Shown: piece after piece, positions 49,918 to 62,006 of the stretch
How the letters are laid out: every line of letters starts with the position of its first letter
Numbering within the stretch: position 1 is the stretch's first letter
Assembly: GCA_017429475.1 (NCBI GenBank)
Contig: JAFROX010000009.1
Coordinates: 124,001 to 188,000, forward strand
Source: Bacteroidales bacterium
Lineage (GTDB): Bacteria > Bacteroidota > Bacteroidia > Bacteroidales > UBA932
Direction of reading: 5' to 3'
Length of the DNA: 64,000 nt
Made by a program: the position numbers and the translations under genes
The notes under the pieces: generated by a model
What the model saw: the letters and a program-made list of their open reading frames with translations, nothing else
Database searches by the model: none
What the model was told of the DNA's origin: nothing

Positions 49918-50754
49918 TTACTGTCTTGGAACTACCTTGTCGGAGTCAAGGGTGAGCCAGATGTCCACGTTCGAACCCATCACCACGCCGTTTGAGCCGA
50001 TGACGCTGGCTTCGCCGTCCTCGTTGGTCCTTACCCTGGGCATAGGGCTCTGCCTGTAGACTACGGCACGGAGGGAATCCTGGTAGTCCTTGACGGTTTC
50101 GTCATACCTGACGTTGCCCACGTTCAGGGAGTTCTCATTGATGGAAGTCGCAGCCACCTGCACATTGTAGCCCACCACGTAGGGAATGTAGGTGATGTTG
50201 TCGGAAGGATTGAGACCTAGCACCAGGTCGATCTGGGATTCTGTTTCCACCAGCGTGCCGGGAATCACCTGACGGCCCTTGTAGCGCTGCTCGAGCACGT
50301 TGTTGGTAGCCATGTCGGTGCGGTATATCAGCTTGCCGATGGTCAGGCCCCTTGCCATAAGTTCGGCGCTTGCCTGACGCAGCGAGTATCCCACCACATT
50401 GGGAACCGAAGTCATCTGGGGCGTATTGGCATTGATGGTGATCAGGATGCGGCGGTTCTTCTTGACTGCCTTGCCAGCCTCGGGATTCTGGTGGTAGACC
50501 GCACCGTGGGCGAGCCTCTTCACATACACTGAATCCACGACGTCCAGACGGAGGTCGTTCTTGGCTGCGAGATGCCTTGCCTCAGCGAGACTGAGTGTTG
50601 TGAAATCCGGAACGGCCAGTTCCTTGTTGTGACGGGTACAGGCCCTGAGTCCCATAGAGAGCACCAGCAGCAATGCGAAGATGAAGATGATGCCGCCGAT
50701 GAAGTTGCGTCTCAGGATATGCTGGTTTTTGTCTTTGTTTTTCAACTCTTCCAT
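49918..50754 (-). CDS. PASTA-domain membrane protein
   Basis: 278 residues from the ATG at 50754. One span at about 18-38 (GGIIFIFALLLVLSMGLRAC), then three PASTA repeats: VPDFTTLSLAEARHLAAKND, VPNVVGYSLRQASAELMARG and IPYVVGYNVQVAATSINENS, each followed by strands. PASTA domains bind peptidoglycan stem peptides or beta-lactams. No kinase or penicillin-binding domain is attached, which is common in Bacteroidota. A role in sensing cell-wall state is inferred. Confidence 0.88.
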   Translation of the reverse strand: MEELKNKDKNQHILRRNFIGGIIFIFALLLVLSMGLRACTRHNKELAVPDFTTLSLAEARHLAAKNDLRLDVVDSVYVKRLAHGAVYHQNPEAGKAVKKNRRILITINANTPQMTSVPNVVGYSLRQASAELMARGLTIGKLIYRTDMATNNVLEQRYKGRQVIPGTLVETESQIDLVLGLNPSDNITYIPYVVGYNVQVAATSINENSLNVGNVRYDETVKDYQDSLRAVVYRQSPMPRVRTNEDGEASVIGSNGVVMGSNVDIWLTLDSDKVVPRQ

Positions 50755-50769
50755 AAGCACAAATTTAAA

Positions 50770-50800
50770 CAAAAAAGGCAACCCCGCAAAGGAGATGCCT
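50770..50800 (-). terminator. Rho-independent terminator after rpmH
   Basis: On the minus strand AGGCATCTCC and GGGGTTGCCT pair across a short loop, followed by six T. Positioned 25 bases after the rpmH stop. Confidence 0.75.
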
Positions 50801-50824
50801 CATAATGCTTTTTCTAATACACTG

Positions 50825-50977
50825 TTAGAAATTGTCCTCGCTTGAAACGGTCAGTTTCTTGCGACCGTGACGGCGGCGTGCTGCAAGCACCCTGCGTCCG
50901 TTAGGAGTGGACATACGCTCGCGAAAGCCGTGTTTGTTGCGACGCTTGCGCTGTGAGGGTTGAAATGTACGTTTCAT
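50825..50977 (-). CDS. rpmH: 50S ribosomal protein L34
   Basis: 50 residues starting [20 protein letters not shown] and continuing [20 protein letters not shown], an unmistakable L34, with the short acidic tail SSEDNF. ATG at 50977. Small basic protein of the large ribosomal subunit, binding 23S rRNA. In many bacteria rpmH lies with rnpA near the origin; here rnpA is not adjacent. A terminator follows. Confidence 0.97.
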   Translation of the reverse strand: MKRTFQPSQRKRRNKHGFRERMSTPNGRRVLAARRRHGRKKLTVSSEDNF

Positions 50978-51045
50978 TATAATAGCTATTTATATTGTCG
51001 ATTTTGGGAGTGCAAAAGTAAAAAGTCTCTTTTAATTAACCAAAT

Positions 51046-51669
51046 TTATCTCTTGATTATCACAATCTTTTTTTCCACGAACCATTCTTCGCCGAAGAAA
51101 TCGCTTATGTCGATGACAGAAAGCATCTTCGGATCGAAAAGCCGGCGCGAGATGCAGCGGTCGATCTCTTCGTCGATATCCCCTCCCTTGAGGTAGAGCA
51201 CGCCCTTGCCGTAGCGGCCCTTGATCCAGGGGAGCATCTTGTCGAGCGATGTCACAGCGCGCGACACCACGTAGTCGAAACTGCCGGGCAGGTTCTCCGC
51301 ACGGTCGTTGACCACGGTCACGTTGTCGAGATTGAGCGCGGCGGCCACTTCCGAAGCCACCTTGGTCTTCTTGTTCACCGAGTCGCAGAGCAGGAACTCG
51401 CAGTCCTCGAAAAAGATGGCCAGCGGGATTCCGGGGAAGCCTCCGCCGGTGCCGAGGTCGAGTATCCTGTCGCCGGGCACGAGCATATTCTTCAGGGGGA
51501 TGGCCAGGGCCAGCGAATGCAGCACGTGATGCTCGTAGAAATTGTCCATATCCTTGCGGGATATGACGTTGATCTTGCTGTTCCAGTCCTCGTACAGGGC
51601 CTTCAGCGCTTCGAATCTTTCTATCTGAAGCGGGCTGAGCGAGGGAAAATATCGTAATATCCGTTCCAT
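51046..51669 (-). CDS. rsmG: 16S rRNA (guanine-527 N7)-methyltransferase RsmG
   Basis: 207 residues. LYEDWNSKINVISRKDMDNF, then HVLHSLAL, and the SAM site RILDLGTGGGFPGIPLAIFF, are characteristic of RsmG (GidB). The enzyme methylates G527 of 16S rRNA; loss gives low-level streptomycin resistance in other bacteria. Four bases separate it from the polA stop upstream, so it is probably the last gene of the polA transcript. Confidence 0.95.
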   Translation of the reverse strand: MERILRYFPSLSPLQIERFEALKALYEDWNSKINVISRKDMDNFYEHHVLHSLALAIPLKNMLVPGDRILDLGTGGGFPGIPLAIFFEDCEFLLCDSVNKKTKVASEVAAALNLDNVTVVNDRAENLPGSFDYVVSRAVTSLDKMLPWIKGRYGKGVLYLKGGDIDEEIDRCISRRLFDPKMLSVIDISDFFGEEWFVEKKIVIIKR

Positions 51670-51673
51670 TCTT

Positions 51674-54304
51674 CTAATGGGCCTCCAGCCAGTTGCGGCC
51701 GCTGCCGCATTCTGCGATCAGGGGGACGCTCAGGGAGCAGACGCTCTCCATCTGCTCGCGGGCGAGCTCCATCACCCTGTCAAGTTCTTCGGGCACGACG
51801 TCGAACACGAGCTCGTCGTGAACCTGCAGCACCATCCTGCTCCTGAGCCCCTCTTCCTTCATCCTGCGCCACACGCTCACCATCGCCAGCTTGATGATGT
51901 CAGCCGCGCTGCCCTGGATGGGCGCGTTGACGGCGTTGCGCTCCGCGAAGGCGCGCAGGTTATAATTGCGGGCGTTGATGTCGGGCAGGTAGCGCTTGCG
52001 GTGGAAGACCGTCTCCACATAGCCGTTCTGGCGGCACTCCGCAACGACGCGGTCGATGTATTCCCGCACGCCTTTGTAGTTCTCGAAATACTGGTCGATG
52101 AGCTGCTTCGACTCCTGGCGGCTGATGGACAGACGCTGCGAGAGGCCGAAAGCAGATATGCCGTAAATGATGCCGAAGTTGGCGGTCTTGGCGCGGCTGC
52201 GCTGCTCGCGCGTCACCTGGTCCACGGGCACCTTGAATATCTTGGCGGCGGTGGCGGCGTGGATGTCGTGGCCGCTGCGGAAATCTTCTATCATTCCTTC
52301 GTCACCGCTCAGATGGGCCATTATGCGGAGCTCGATCTGCGAGTAGTCGGCCGACACTATGTATCCGTCCCTGGCAGACGGCACGAAGGCCTTGCGGATC
52401 TGCTGCCCCTGGGCCGTACGGACGGGAATGTTCTGCAGGTTGGGCTTCAGCGAGCTCAGGCGGCCGGTGGCTGTCAGGGCCTGCGTGAAGGTGGTGTGGA
52501 TCTTTCCGTCCACGGGGTCGGTGAGCTGCTGGAACGGCTCGATATAGGTCGAGATGAGCTTCTTCAGCCCTCTGAATTCCAGTATCTTGTCTATCAGGGG
52601 ATGCTTGTGGGCCAGAGCCTGGAGCGTCTCCTCGTCGGTGGGATAGTTGTCGCGTACGTTCTTCTTGGCCTTGTCGTCGAGATGCAGTTTCTCGTAGAGC
52701 ACTATGCCGATCTGGCGGGGGCTGGAAAGGTTCAGGTCCGGCTCTCCGGCCAGTTTGCGGGCTTCCTCCTCCACCTTAATCATCTGGGCGTTGAGTTCGC
52801 GGCCGTATTCTATCAGGGCGGCGGTGTCGACCTTGACACCTTCGTGTTCCATACTTGCCAGCACTTCTATCATCGGCATCTCTATCTTCATATAGAGGTC
52901 CGTCACTCCCTGGGCCTTGAGTTCTTCCCACAGCTTTTCCTTCAGCAGGCTGCAGGCTACGGTCTCCCTGGCCGCACGGAGCTTGTCCTCCGTGTCTTCG
53001 GCAGCCTCCTGGGCGGCGAACAGGTCGCCCTGCACCGCGCTGTCCTGCTCCACGGGCTCGTCGAGCGAGAGTTCCAGATAGCTCTTGACCAGCATATCCA
53101 GCTTGTGCGAACGTTCCGGGTTTATGAGGTAGTGCATTATCTCTATGTCGTAGGGATCTCCGGCGAAGACGGCGCCCTGTCTCAACAGCTGGCGCATCAC
53201 GGCCTTCAGGTTATAACCGGTCTTCGCTATGGATGCATCGGCCAGCAGCGCGAGAGCCTTGGGATCGTCCGTTGCGCAGCGGCAGAATCCGTTGCCGGAC
53301 GCGAATACGAATCCGTTCCCCAGGGAGACAGCCACTTCAGAACTGGCGGCGGCAGCCTTGCGGAGCTCCTCGAAGCTCACCTGGTTCACCTCCAGCGACC
53401 TGACTGTGGCTGCCACGGCTTCGGGCAGGGGCTCCGGAGAGTCCGGAAGCAGCCTGCGCAGCGAATTCATCTCGTGGCGGGAGAACAGTTCCGCTACGGC
53501 GGCGTTGTAGCAAGCCTTGTTGACGAAGTCGTCCTCGCTGCAGTCCAGCGGCACGTCTTTCTTTATCGTTATGAGGAACTTGCTCAGGGCTATGGTGTCC
53601 TGAGACTCCCTGAACTTCTCCTGCATCTTCTCGGGCAGGCGGTCCAGGTTGGCGTAGATGTTCTCCACGCTGCCCCATTCGCCCACAAGTTTCTGGGCGC
53701 CCTTCTCTCCCACTCCCTTCACTCCGGGCACGTTGTCCGAAGCGTCGCCCCATATCGTGAGGATGTCAATCACCTGCAGCGGGTCCTGGATGCCGTACTG
53801 GGCGCAGATGGCGGCCTTGTCGACCACCTCGCTGTCGGCTCCGCCTTTACCGGGCTTGTACTGGAAGATATGGTCGTCTATGGCCTGGCCGAAATCCTTG
53901 TCGGGGGTCACCATATAGACGTCGGTCCCTTCACCCGCAAAACGGGATGCGAGAGTGCAAATCACGTCGTCCGCCTCGAATCCTTCCTTCATTATGACCG
54001 GAATGCCGAGTGCCTTAGCTATCTCGGTAAGGGGCTCCACTGAGTCTATCACAAGCTGGGGAGCCGCCGTGCGGTTGGCCTTGTATTCGGGATAGGCCTC
54101 GTGGCGGAAGGTCTTGGCGTGTGCGTCGAAACAAATCGCGACGTGGGTGGGATGCTCCTTGGCCAGCACTTCCAACAGGTACTTGGTGAAGCCGAAGAGG
54201 ATGGAGGTATCCTCCCCCTTCGAGTTGACCATCGGCCTGCGGAAGAAGGCATAGAACATCCTGAACACCAGGGCGTGACCGTCTATGATGAAGAACTTTT
54301 TCAT
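51674..54304 (-). CDS. polA: DNA polymerase I, probably without proofreading
   Basis: 876 residues. N-terminal 5'-3' exonuclease/flap domain (FFIIDGHALVFRMFYAFF; MVTPDKDFGQ; DASDNVPGVKGVGEKGA). C-terminal polymerase domain complete: motif A VSADYSQIELRIMAHL, O-helix RAKTANFGIIYGISAFGL, motif C QVHDELVFD. The 3'-5' exonuclease region at about 300-440 lacks the D-x-E of active proofreading domains: the first strand reads EVAVSLGNGFVFAS. The domain is kept as a scaffold, as in Taq and Bst polymerases. Its ATG overlaps the rlmB stop by four bases. Confidence 0.95.
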   Translation of the reverse strand: MKKFFIIDGHALVFRMFYAFFRRPMVNSKGEDTSILFGFTKYLLEVLAKEHPTHVAICFDAHAKTFRHEAYPEYKANRTAAPQLVIDSVEPLTEIAKALGIPVIMKEGFEADDVICTLASRFAGEGTDVYMVTPDKDFGQAIDDHIFQYKPGKGGADSEVVDKAAICAQYGIQDPLQVIDILTIWGDASDNVPGVKGVGEKGAQKLVGEWGSVENIYANLDRLPEKMQEKFRESQDTIALSKFLITIKKDVPLDCSEDDFVNKACYNAAVAELFSRHEMNSLRRLLPDSPEPLPEAVAATVRSLEVNQVSFEELRKAAAASSEVAVSLGNGFVFASGNGFCRCATDDPKALALLADASIAKTGYNLKAVMRQLLRQGAVFAGDPYDIEIMHYLINPERSHKLDMLVKSYLELSLDEPVEQDSAVQGDLFAAQEAAEDTEDKLRAARETVACSLLKEKLWEELKAQGVTDLYMKIEMPMIEVLASMEHEGVKVDTAALIEYGRELNAQMIKVEEEARKLAGEPDLNLSSPRQIGIVLYEKLHLDDKAKKNVRDNYPTDEETLQALAHKHPLIDKILEFRGLKKLISTYIEPFQQLTDPVDGKIHTTFTQALTATGRLSSLKPNLQNIPVRTAQGQQIRKAFVPSARDGYIVSADYSQIELRIMAHLSGDEGMIEDFRSGHDIHAATAAKIFKVPVDQVTREQRSRAKTANFGIIYGISAFGLSQRLSISRQESKQLIDQYFENYKGVREYIDRVVAECRQNGYVETVFHRKRYLPDINARNYNLRAFAERNAVNAPIQGSAADIIKLAMVSVWRRMKEEGLRSRMVLQVHDELVFDVVPEELDRVMELAREQMESVCSLSVPLIAECGSGRNWLEAH

Positions 54305-55037
54305 TGTCTCTGTCTTACTGCTTCGTAAAGGACGATGGCGGCTGCCACGGAAACGTTCAGGCTGCCGATCTCACCCATCATCGGGATGCGGGCCTCGGCT
54401 GTGCAGAGGTCGAGCACGGCCGGGCTTATGCCCTTCTGCTCAGATCCCATCACGATGGCGGTGGGCTTGCGGAAGTTGACTTCATAGAGGGATGTCTCGG
54501 CCTTTTCGGTGGCCGCTACAACCTGGAAGCCGGACTCCAGCAGATAGTAGAGCGGAAGCTTGAGGTTAGTAACCTTGGCTGTGGGGACCCTGAGCAGGGC
54601 GCCGGCGGATGTCTTCACCGCGTCGGCGTTGATGGCGGCTCCGCCCTTTGCGGGAAGGATCAGGCCGTCAACCCCGGCACATTCGGCCGTACGGGCAATT
54701 GCCCCGAAGTTGCGCACGTCGCTCACACCGTCGAGCAGCACGAACAGCGGTGCCTCCTTACGGCTCATCGCCAGTTCAATCATCTCTTCGAACGGCACGT
54801 AGTCTATCTGGCTGATATACGCCACCACACCCTGGTGGGCGCCTTTCACGAGGCTGTTGAGCTTCTGGAAAGGGACGAACTGGAAAGGAATTTCGTTCTG
54901 CATCAGCAGGTCGAGCAGCTCGCGGTACTGAGTGCCTTCCATCCCCTGCTTGAAGAGGACCTTCTCGAATTTGCGTCCGCTGCGCACGGCTTCCGTGACG
55001 GCGCGCATTCCGTAGATGTAGTGGGTAGTCTGTTCCA

Positions 55038-55038
<1 letters not shown>
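54301..55038 (-). CDS. rlmB: 23S rRNA (guanosine-2'-O-)-methyltransferase RlmB (TrmH family)
   Basis: 245 residues from the ATG at 55038, which overlaps the stop of the ABC-F gene by one base. N-terminal L30e-like domain (YIYGMRAVTEAVRSGRKFEK) and SPOUT domain with a trefoil knot: DGVSDVRNFGAIARTAECAG, IVMGSEQKGISP and IPMMGEIGSLNVSVAAAIVL. RlmB methylates G2251 in the peptidyl-transferase centre; TrmH-family relatives act on tRNA. The order polA-rlmB-ABC-F suggests co-expression for growth. Confidence 0.92.
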
Positions 55039-56959
<1,921 letters not shown>

Positions 56960-56963
<4 letters not shown>

Positions 56964-57844
56964 TCGCCGGCCTCCCCGGCTTCGATGAGAGCGTGGTCGT
57001 CGACGTCGCTTTCGTCTTCGTCCATCTCTTCGTAGTCATCTTCCTCCTCGTCATCGCTCTCCTTGTTCTGCTCCTTCTCGCTGCGGCATACCATTATGCT
57101 GAACTCGTAGAGCAGATAGAGCGGGATGGCGACTATCATCATCGTGAAAGCGTCGCCGCTCGGCGTGATGATGGCCGCCAGGATGACCAGGATGACCATT
57201 GCATGCCGCCTGTATTTCTTGAGCAGTTCCTTGTTGATGATACCCACGCGCGACAGCAGCGCCGCCAGTATGGGCATCTCGAACACGATTCCCATCACCA
57301 GGATCAGTCCGAGGAACATGCCGATGTATGATGTAAGAGAGATTTCGTTGGGAATGTCAGGCGACACCTGGTACGTTCCCAGGAACTTCACGGTCAGAGG
57401 CAGCACGAGGAAATATCCGCAGGCCAGTCCGAGATAGAACAGGATGCCTGCGAAACCGAACGTGCCTCTGATGGCCCTCTTCTCCCTGGGGTACAGCGCC
57501 GGACGGATGAAGGTCCACAGCTGGTAGAAGAAAAAGGGCATCCCTATGATCAGGGCCACGAAAAACGAGACTTTCAGATGCGTAAAGAACTGCGCGGACA
57601 TTTCGATATTCATCACTTTGATATCGAAACTGTCCACACCCTTCAAACCCACCAGGCCGAGCAGCTTGTCGAAACCCTTGTACAGGATGAAATCGGAGTT
57701 CAAGGGACCGAAGATCACGTTGAACATCGGTTCCTTGAAGAAGAATGCCGCTACGGTGAGCACCAGCAGCACTCCGACTATCCTGAACAGTACTTTCCGC
57801 AGCTCGTCAAGATGGTCCCAGAAGGACATCTTTACATCTGCCAT
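56960..57844 (-). CDS. tatC: Twin-arginine translocase subunit TatC
   Basis: 294 residues, six membrane spans. MSFWDHLDELRKVLFRIVG is the conserved N-terminus with Leu-Arg, and PFFFYQLWTFIRPALYPREK is the TatC signature. It forms the receptor for twin-arginine signal peptides. The acidic C-terminal tail (EEEDDYEEMDEDESDVDDHA) is longer than usual. It overlaps the ABC-F start by four bases and is preceded by tatA. Confidence 0.95.
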
Positions 57845-57850
57845 CCCGTA

Positions 57851-58069
57851 CTATTTTTTTGTATCATCAGACATTACGTCCTTCTTGATGTCGTCGAATT
57901 CCTTCTCGGCTTCTTTCATTCCGCCTTTGAACTCCTTGACACCCTTGCCGAGACCGCGCATCAGCTCGGGAATCTTCTTGCCTCCGAAGAGCAGGAGGAC
58001 TACAAGGACGATGGCTACTATTTCCCAGGTTCCCAGGGTAAGGGGCATAATGAACATTGCTGTGATCAT
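57851..58069 (-). CDS. tatA: Twin-arginine translocase subunit TatA/TatE
   Basis: 72 residues. A short span ([20 protein letters not shown]), the [20 protein letters not shown] hinge and amphipathic helix, and a charged tail are the TatA hallmarks. Oligomers form the protein-conducting path. Six bases before tatC. Confidence 0.93.
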   Translation of the reverse strand: MITAMFIMPLTLGTWEIVAIVLVVLLLFGGKKIPELMRGLGKGVKEFKGGMKEAEKEFDDIKKDVMSDDTKK

Positions 58070-58090
58070 AGCTGTAAGTATTTGTGTTTG

Positions 58091-60775
58091 TTATGACAAT
58101 TCTTTCAAACGGGCTCTGAGAGCCTCGATCTTGGCGGTGGCGTCGGAGAGTTTCTTGCGCTCGGTCTCGACCACCTGTGCCGGTGCGTTGGCCACGAACT
58201 TCTCGTTCGAGAGCTTGGCGTTAACGCCTTTCAGGAAGCCTTCGTAGCGGGCGATCTCAGCCTGGATCTTGGCAATCTCGCCTTCCTTGTCGATCATTCC
58301 TTCCAGTGGAACGAAGAACTCGAGCGTGCCTACCAGGAAACTCTGGCCGCTGCCTTCGTTCTCGAAGCCGGCGGTCTTTGCGATGGATCCGATGTTGGCC
58401 ATCTTCTCCACTACCGGGTACATAGTTTCGCTGAAGTCACCTTTCACCTTTAGGTTCAGAGCATCCTTGGGTGAGATGCCCTTGCCCTGACGGAGGGCGC
58501 GGAGCTCCATCACCACCTTGCAGGCTGCTTCGAAGTCGGCAATCAGCTTGTCATCGCTGGCACCTGCTACAGGCATATCCTGAAGCATTATGGTCTCGCC
58601 TTCCCTGCGCTCCGCGATGTTCTGCCACAGTTCCTCAGTGATGAACGGCATGAACGGGTGCAGGAGCTTCAGCAGGGCGTCGAAGAAGCCGATGGTGGCG
58701 TCGTAGGTGGCGCGGTCGATGGGCTGCCCGAAAGCGGGCTTGACAAGCTCCAGGTACCAGGCGCAGAAATCATCCCAGAACAGCTTGTATACTGCCATCG
58801 CAGCGTCCGAGATGCGGAACTTGCTGAAATGGTCTTCGTAGGCCTCGATGGTCTTCGACAGATGGCTGCTGAACCAGTCGACGGCAACTTTGGCTGCCTT
58901 GTCCTGAGCCTTGTCGGCCACCTGCCAGCCCTTCACGAGGCGGTAGGCGTTCCAGATCTTGTTGCAGAAGTTGCGGCCCTGCTCCACCTGGCTCTCGTCG
59001 AATAGAATGTCGTTGCCCGCTGAGGTGCAGAGCATCATTCCCAGGCGGACGCCGTCAGCGCCGTAGTTGTCGATAAGACCTATGGGATCCGGACTGTTGC
59101 CGAGCGACTTGCTCATCTTGCGGCCGAGCTTGTCACGGACGATGCCGGTGAAGTATACGTTCTCGAAGGGGAAGTCTCCCATATACTCCTCGCCAGCCAT
59201 AATCATACGGGCCACCCAGAAGAAAATGATGTCCGGGGCGGTCACAAGGTCGCTGGTGGGATAGTAATATTTGATCTCCGGGTTGCCGGGGTTGTTGATG
59301 CCGTCGAAAAGGGAAACGGGCCAGAGCCAGCTTGAGAACCAGGTGTCGAGGGCGTCCTCGTCCTGGCGCAGGTCGGCGTCGGTAACGCTTGCGTCCTTGG
59401 CTTGGGCCAGCTTCAGAGCTTCCTCGCGGGTCTCCGCAACCACATAGTCGCCTTTCTCGTTATAGTAGTAGGCAGGGATGCGGTGTCCCCACCAGAGCTG
59501 GCGGCTGATGCACCAGTCCTGGATGTTCTCCAGCCAGTTGCGGTAGGTGTTGACGTATTTGGGAGGATAGAAGTGCATCTGCTCCTCGACCACGGGCTTG
59601 AGTGCGATCTCTGCAAAATGCTTCATCGAGAGGAACCACTGCATTGACAGACGGGGCTCGATGGCGGTGTCCATATTGCGCTCAGAATAGCCCACCTTGT
59701 TGACATAGTCCTCGACGCGCTCCATCAGGCCGGCTTCCTCAAGGTCCTTGGCAATCTGCTTGCGGCAGGCCATACGGTCCATACCCACATAGATGGGGCT
59801 CTGGTCGGAGATGGTGGCGTCTTCGTTGAAGATGTCGATGGTCTCGAGGTTGTGGGTCTTGCCGAGCATATAGTCGTTGACGTCGTGTGCGGGGGTCACC
59901 TTGAGGCAGCCTGTTCCGAACTCGATGTCGACGTAGCGGTCCTCGATCACGCGGATCACGCGGCCCACCAGGGGCACGATCACCTTGCGGCCCTTGAGCC
60001 ACTGGTTCTTCGGGTCCTTGGGGTTGATGCACATCGCGGTATCGCCCATTATGGTCTCGGGGCGGGTGGTGGCTACGACTGCATAGTAGCCTTTGGCATC
60101 CTTGTGGATCACGTTGCCGGCAGCCTTCAGCTCCTCTTCGTTCTCAAGGGCGGTCAGGCCGTCGACATAATATTTCAGGTGGAAGAGATGGCTCTTCTCC
60201 TCCTTGTAGATCACTTCTTCGGTAGAAAGGGCGGTGAGGGCCTTGGGGTCCCAGTTCACCATACGCAGGTCGCGGTAGATATAGCCCTTGCGGTAGAGGT
60301 CCACGAAGACCTTGATGACGCTCTGGGAGCGTTTCTCGTCCATCGTGAAGGCGGTGCGGTCCCAGTCGCAGGAAGCGCCGAGACGGCGCAGCTGCTTGAG
60401 GATGATGCCGCCGTGCTCGCGGGTCCAGTCCCAGGCGTGCTCGAGGAACTGATCGCGGGTGAGCTCGTGCTTCTTAATGCCCTGCTCGGCGAGCTTCTTC
60501 ACCACCTTAGACTCGGTGGCGATCGATGCGTGGTCGGTGCCGGGCACCCAGCAGGCATTCTTGCCTTTCATACGTGCGTGGCGCACCAGCACGTCCTGGA
60601 TCGTATTGTTGAGCATATGGCCCATATGGAGCACGCCCGTTACATTGGGCGGGGGAATCACTATCGTATACGGTTCCCTCTCATCAGGCTCCGAATGGAA
60701 AAACTTATGATCAACCCAATAGGAATACCACTTCCCTTCTACATCTGCCGGATTATATTTTGCGGATAATTCCAT
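58091..60775 (-). CDS. valS: Valyl-tRNA synthetase
   Basis: 894 residues from the ATG at 60775 ([20 protein letters not shown]). HIGH motif as [21 protein letters not shown] as [15 protein letters not shown], and the editing domain between them. The C-terminal coiled coil (about 830-894) binds tRNA. Housekeeping; it is followed by tatA after 21 bases. Confidence 0.97.
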   Translation of the reverse strand: MELSAKYNPADVEGKWYSYWVDHKFFHSEPDEREPYTIVIPPPNVTGVLHMGHMLNNTIQDVLVRHARMKGKNACWVPGTDHASIATESKVVKKLAEQGIKKHELTRDQFLEHAWDWTREHGGIILKQLRRLGASCDWDRTAFTMDEKRSQSVIKVFVDLYRKGYIYRDLRMVNWDPKALTALSTEEVIYKEEKSHLFHLKYYVDGLTALENEEELKAAGNVIHKDAKGYYAVVATTRPETIMGDTAMCINPKDPKNQWLKGRKVIVPLVGRVIRVIEDRYVDIEFGTGCLKVTPAHDVNDYMLGKTHNLETIDIFNEDATISDQSPIYVGMDRMACRKQIAKDLEEAGLMERVEDYVNKVGYSERNMDTAIEPRLSMQWFLSMKHFAEIALKPVVEEQMHFYPPKYVNTYRNWLENIQDWCISRQLWWGHRIPAYYYNEKGDYVVAETREEALKLAQAKDASVTDADLRQDEDALDTWFSSWLWPVSLFDGINNPGNPEIKYYYPTSDLVTAPDIIFFWVARMIMAGEEYMGDFPFENVYFTGIVRDKLGRKMSKSLGNSPDPIGLIDNYGADGVRLGMMLCTSAGNDILFDESQVEQGRNFCNKIWNAYRLVKGWQVADKAQDKAAKVAVDWFSSHLSKTIEAYEDHFSKFRISDAAMAVYKLFWDDFCAWYLELVKPAFGQPIDRATYDATIGFFDALLKLLHPFMPFITEELWQNIAERREGETIMLQDMPVAGASDDKLIADFEAACKVVMELRALRQGKGISPKDALNLKVKGDFSETMYPVVEKMANIGSIAKTAGFENEGSGQSFLVGTLEFFVPLEGMIDKEGEIAKIQAEIARYEGFLKGVNAKLSNEKFVANAPAQVVETERKKLSDATAKIEALRARLKELS

Positions 60776-60853
60776 AGTTTCAAACAATTCTAATGCAAAG
60801 TATGCAAAAATACAGAATTACTTGAATCAAATCAAATAACCGCGCAGAATTCG

Positions 60854-61441
60854 CTACGCGAAAGATTTCAGGGCAGCGTAGAGCTTGTGGACGGGAAGAC
60901 CCATCACATTGTAGAAGGAGCCGCGGATGGTGCCGATGGATGCGTAGCCGAACCATTCCTGCACGCCGTAGGCGCCGGCCTTGTCGTAAGGACGGAAATG
61001 GTCCACGTAGTATTCGAGTTCCGCTTCGGAAAGCACGTCGACATCCACCTCGGTCGAGTCGGTGAAGGTGACGGTCCGCTCACTGCTGCGCAGGCAGACT
61101 CCGGTGAGGACATAGTGCGTATGGCCGCAGAGTTCGCGCAGCATCTTCAGCGCATCTTCCCTGTCGGCCGGCTTGCCGAGTATCTTCATGTCGTCTCCTT
61201 CAGGGAGGAACACGAGAGTGTCGGCGGTTATGAGGATTTCTTCAGGAAGCAGATCCCTGTGGAAAGTCTCGCTCTTGTGACGTGCAAGGAACTCCGGCAC
61301 CTCCTTCCAGGGGATGTCATCGGTATAGGCTTCCTTCTCGTCCTTCGCGGGTTCCACGGTGAAAGCGACGTTCAGCCCGGCAAGCAGTTCCCTGCGGCGG
61401 GGCGAAGCGGAGGCCAGCGTTATCTTGAGATTATTCAACAT
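60854..61441 (-). CDS. maf: Maf-like nucleotide pyrophosphatase
   Basis: 195 residues. LASASPRRRELLAGL is the Maf signature; ITADTLVFLPEGD carries the metal-binding Asp; YDKAGAYGVQEW near 155 completes the site. Maf proteins hydrolyse dTTP/UTP or modified nucleotides to monophosphates, acting as house-cleaning enzymes. The start overlaps the preceding kdsC by 11 bases. Confidence 0.93.
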   Translation of the reverse strand: MLNNLKITLASASPRRRELLAGLNVAFTVEPAKDEKEAYTDDIPWKEVPEFLARHKSETFHRDLLPEEILITADTLVFLPEGDDMKILGKPADREDALKMLRELCGHTHYVLTGVCLRSSERTVTFTDSTEVDVDVLSEAELEYYVDHFRPYDKAGAYGVQEWFGYASIGTIRGSFYNVMGLPVHKLYAALKSFA

Positions 61442-62006
61442 AGCGTCCAGATTTGAACTGTGCGGAGTTGACTTCTTCCCTGTAGCTGAAGCCCCAGGGC
61501 TGATTGGGATCGAAGAGCCACTTGTCCTGCGAGCGGAGAGTCCTCTCGACTATGTCCCTGACAAATCTGCGGCCGCCGCAGAAATCAGAAACGACGTCGG
61601 CAGCTTCCTGGCATTCTATGCAGGCGTCCTTGGGGCAGATGCCGAGGCCAGCGGCCTTGATCGCCTCCACGTCCGGGACATCGTCCCCTGCGAATATCAC
61701 CTGGCTTATGTCGAGGTTGTGACGCTTGCAGAAATGCAGCAGGTCGGGCAGCTTGTTCTTCGACATCTGGTAGATGTCGGAAGCTGGTATCCCGAGCGAG
61801 TTGAAACGGCTGATGATGCTCTCCGAACAGCCGCCGGTAATGATTGCCACCGGGAATCCGTTCATAACGGCCGTGCGCACCGAGAAAGAGTCCTTCGCGT
61901 TGAATGTGCGCAGCAGGTCGCCGTTGTCCAGGGCGAGCACGCTGCCGTCGGTGAATATGCCGTCCACGTCGAAAGCAAAAGCTTTTATGTCCTTGAGTTC
62001 TGTCAT
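61431..62006 (-). CDS. kdsC: 3-deoxy-D-manno-octulosonate-8-phosphate phosphatase (KdsC-like HAD)
   Basis: 191 residues. HAD motif I FDVDGIFTDGS, motif II IITGG, motif III Lys in SKNKLPDLLHF, and motif IV FAGDDVPDVEAI are all in place, without a cap domain, as in the C0 KdsC family. It frees KDO for lipopolysaccharide. Overlaps its neighbours by 4 and 11 bases. The C-terminal 25 residues are an extension. Confidence 0.88.
   Translation of the reverse strand: MTELKDIKAFAFDVDGIFTDGSVLALDNGDLLRTFNAKDSFSVRTAVMNGFPVAIITGGCSESIISRFNSLGIPASDIYQMSKNKLPDLLHFCKRHNLDISQVIFAGDDVPDVEAIKAAGLGICPKDACIECQEAADVVSDFCGGRRFVRDIVERTLRSQDKWLFDPNQPWGFSYREEVNSAQFKSGRYVE

Noticed and set aside
51677-54043. 788-codon plus-strand frame opposite polA
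   Set aside because: Shadow of polA caused by codon bias; no motif and no start signal.
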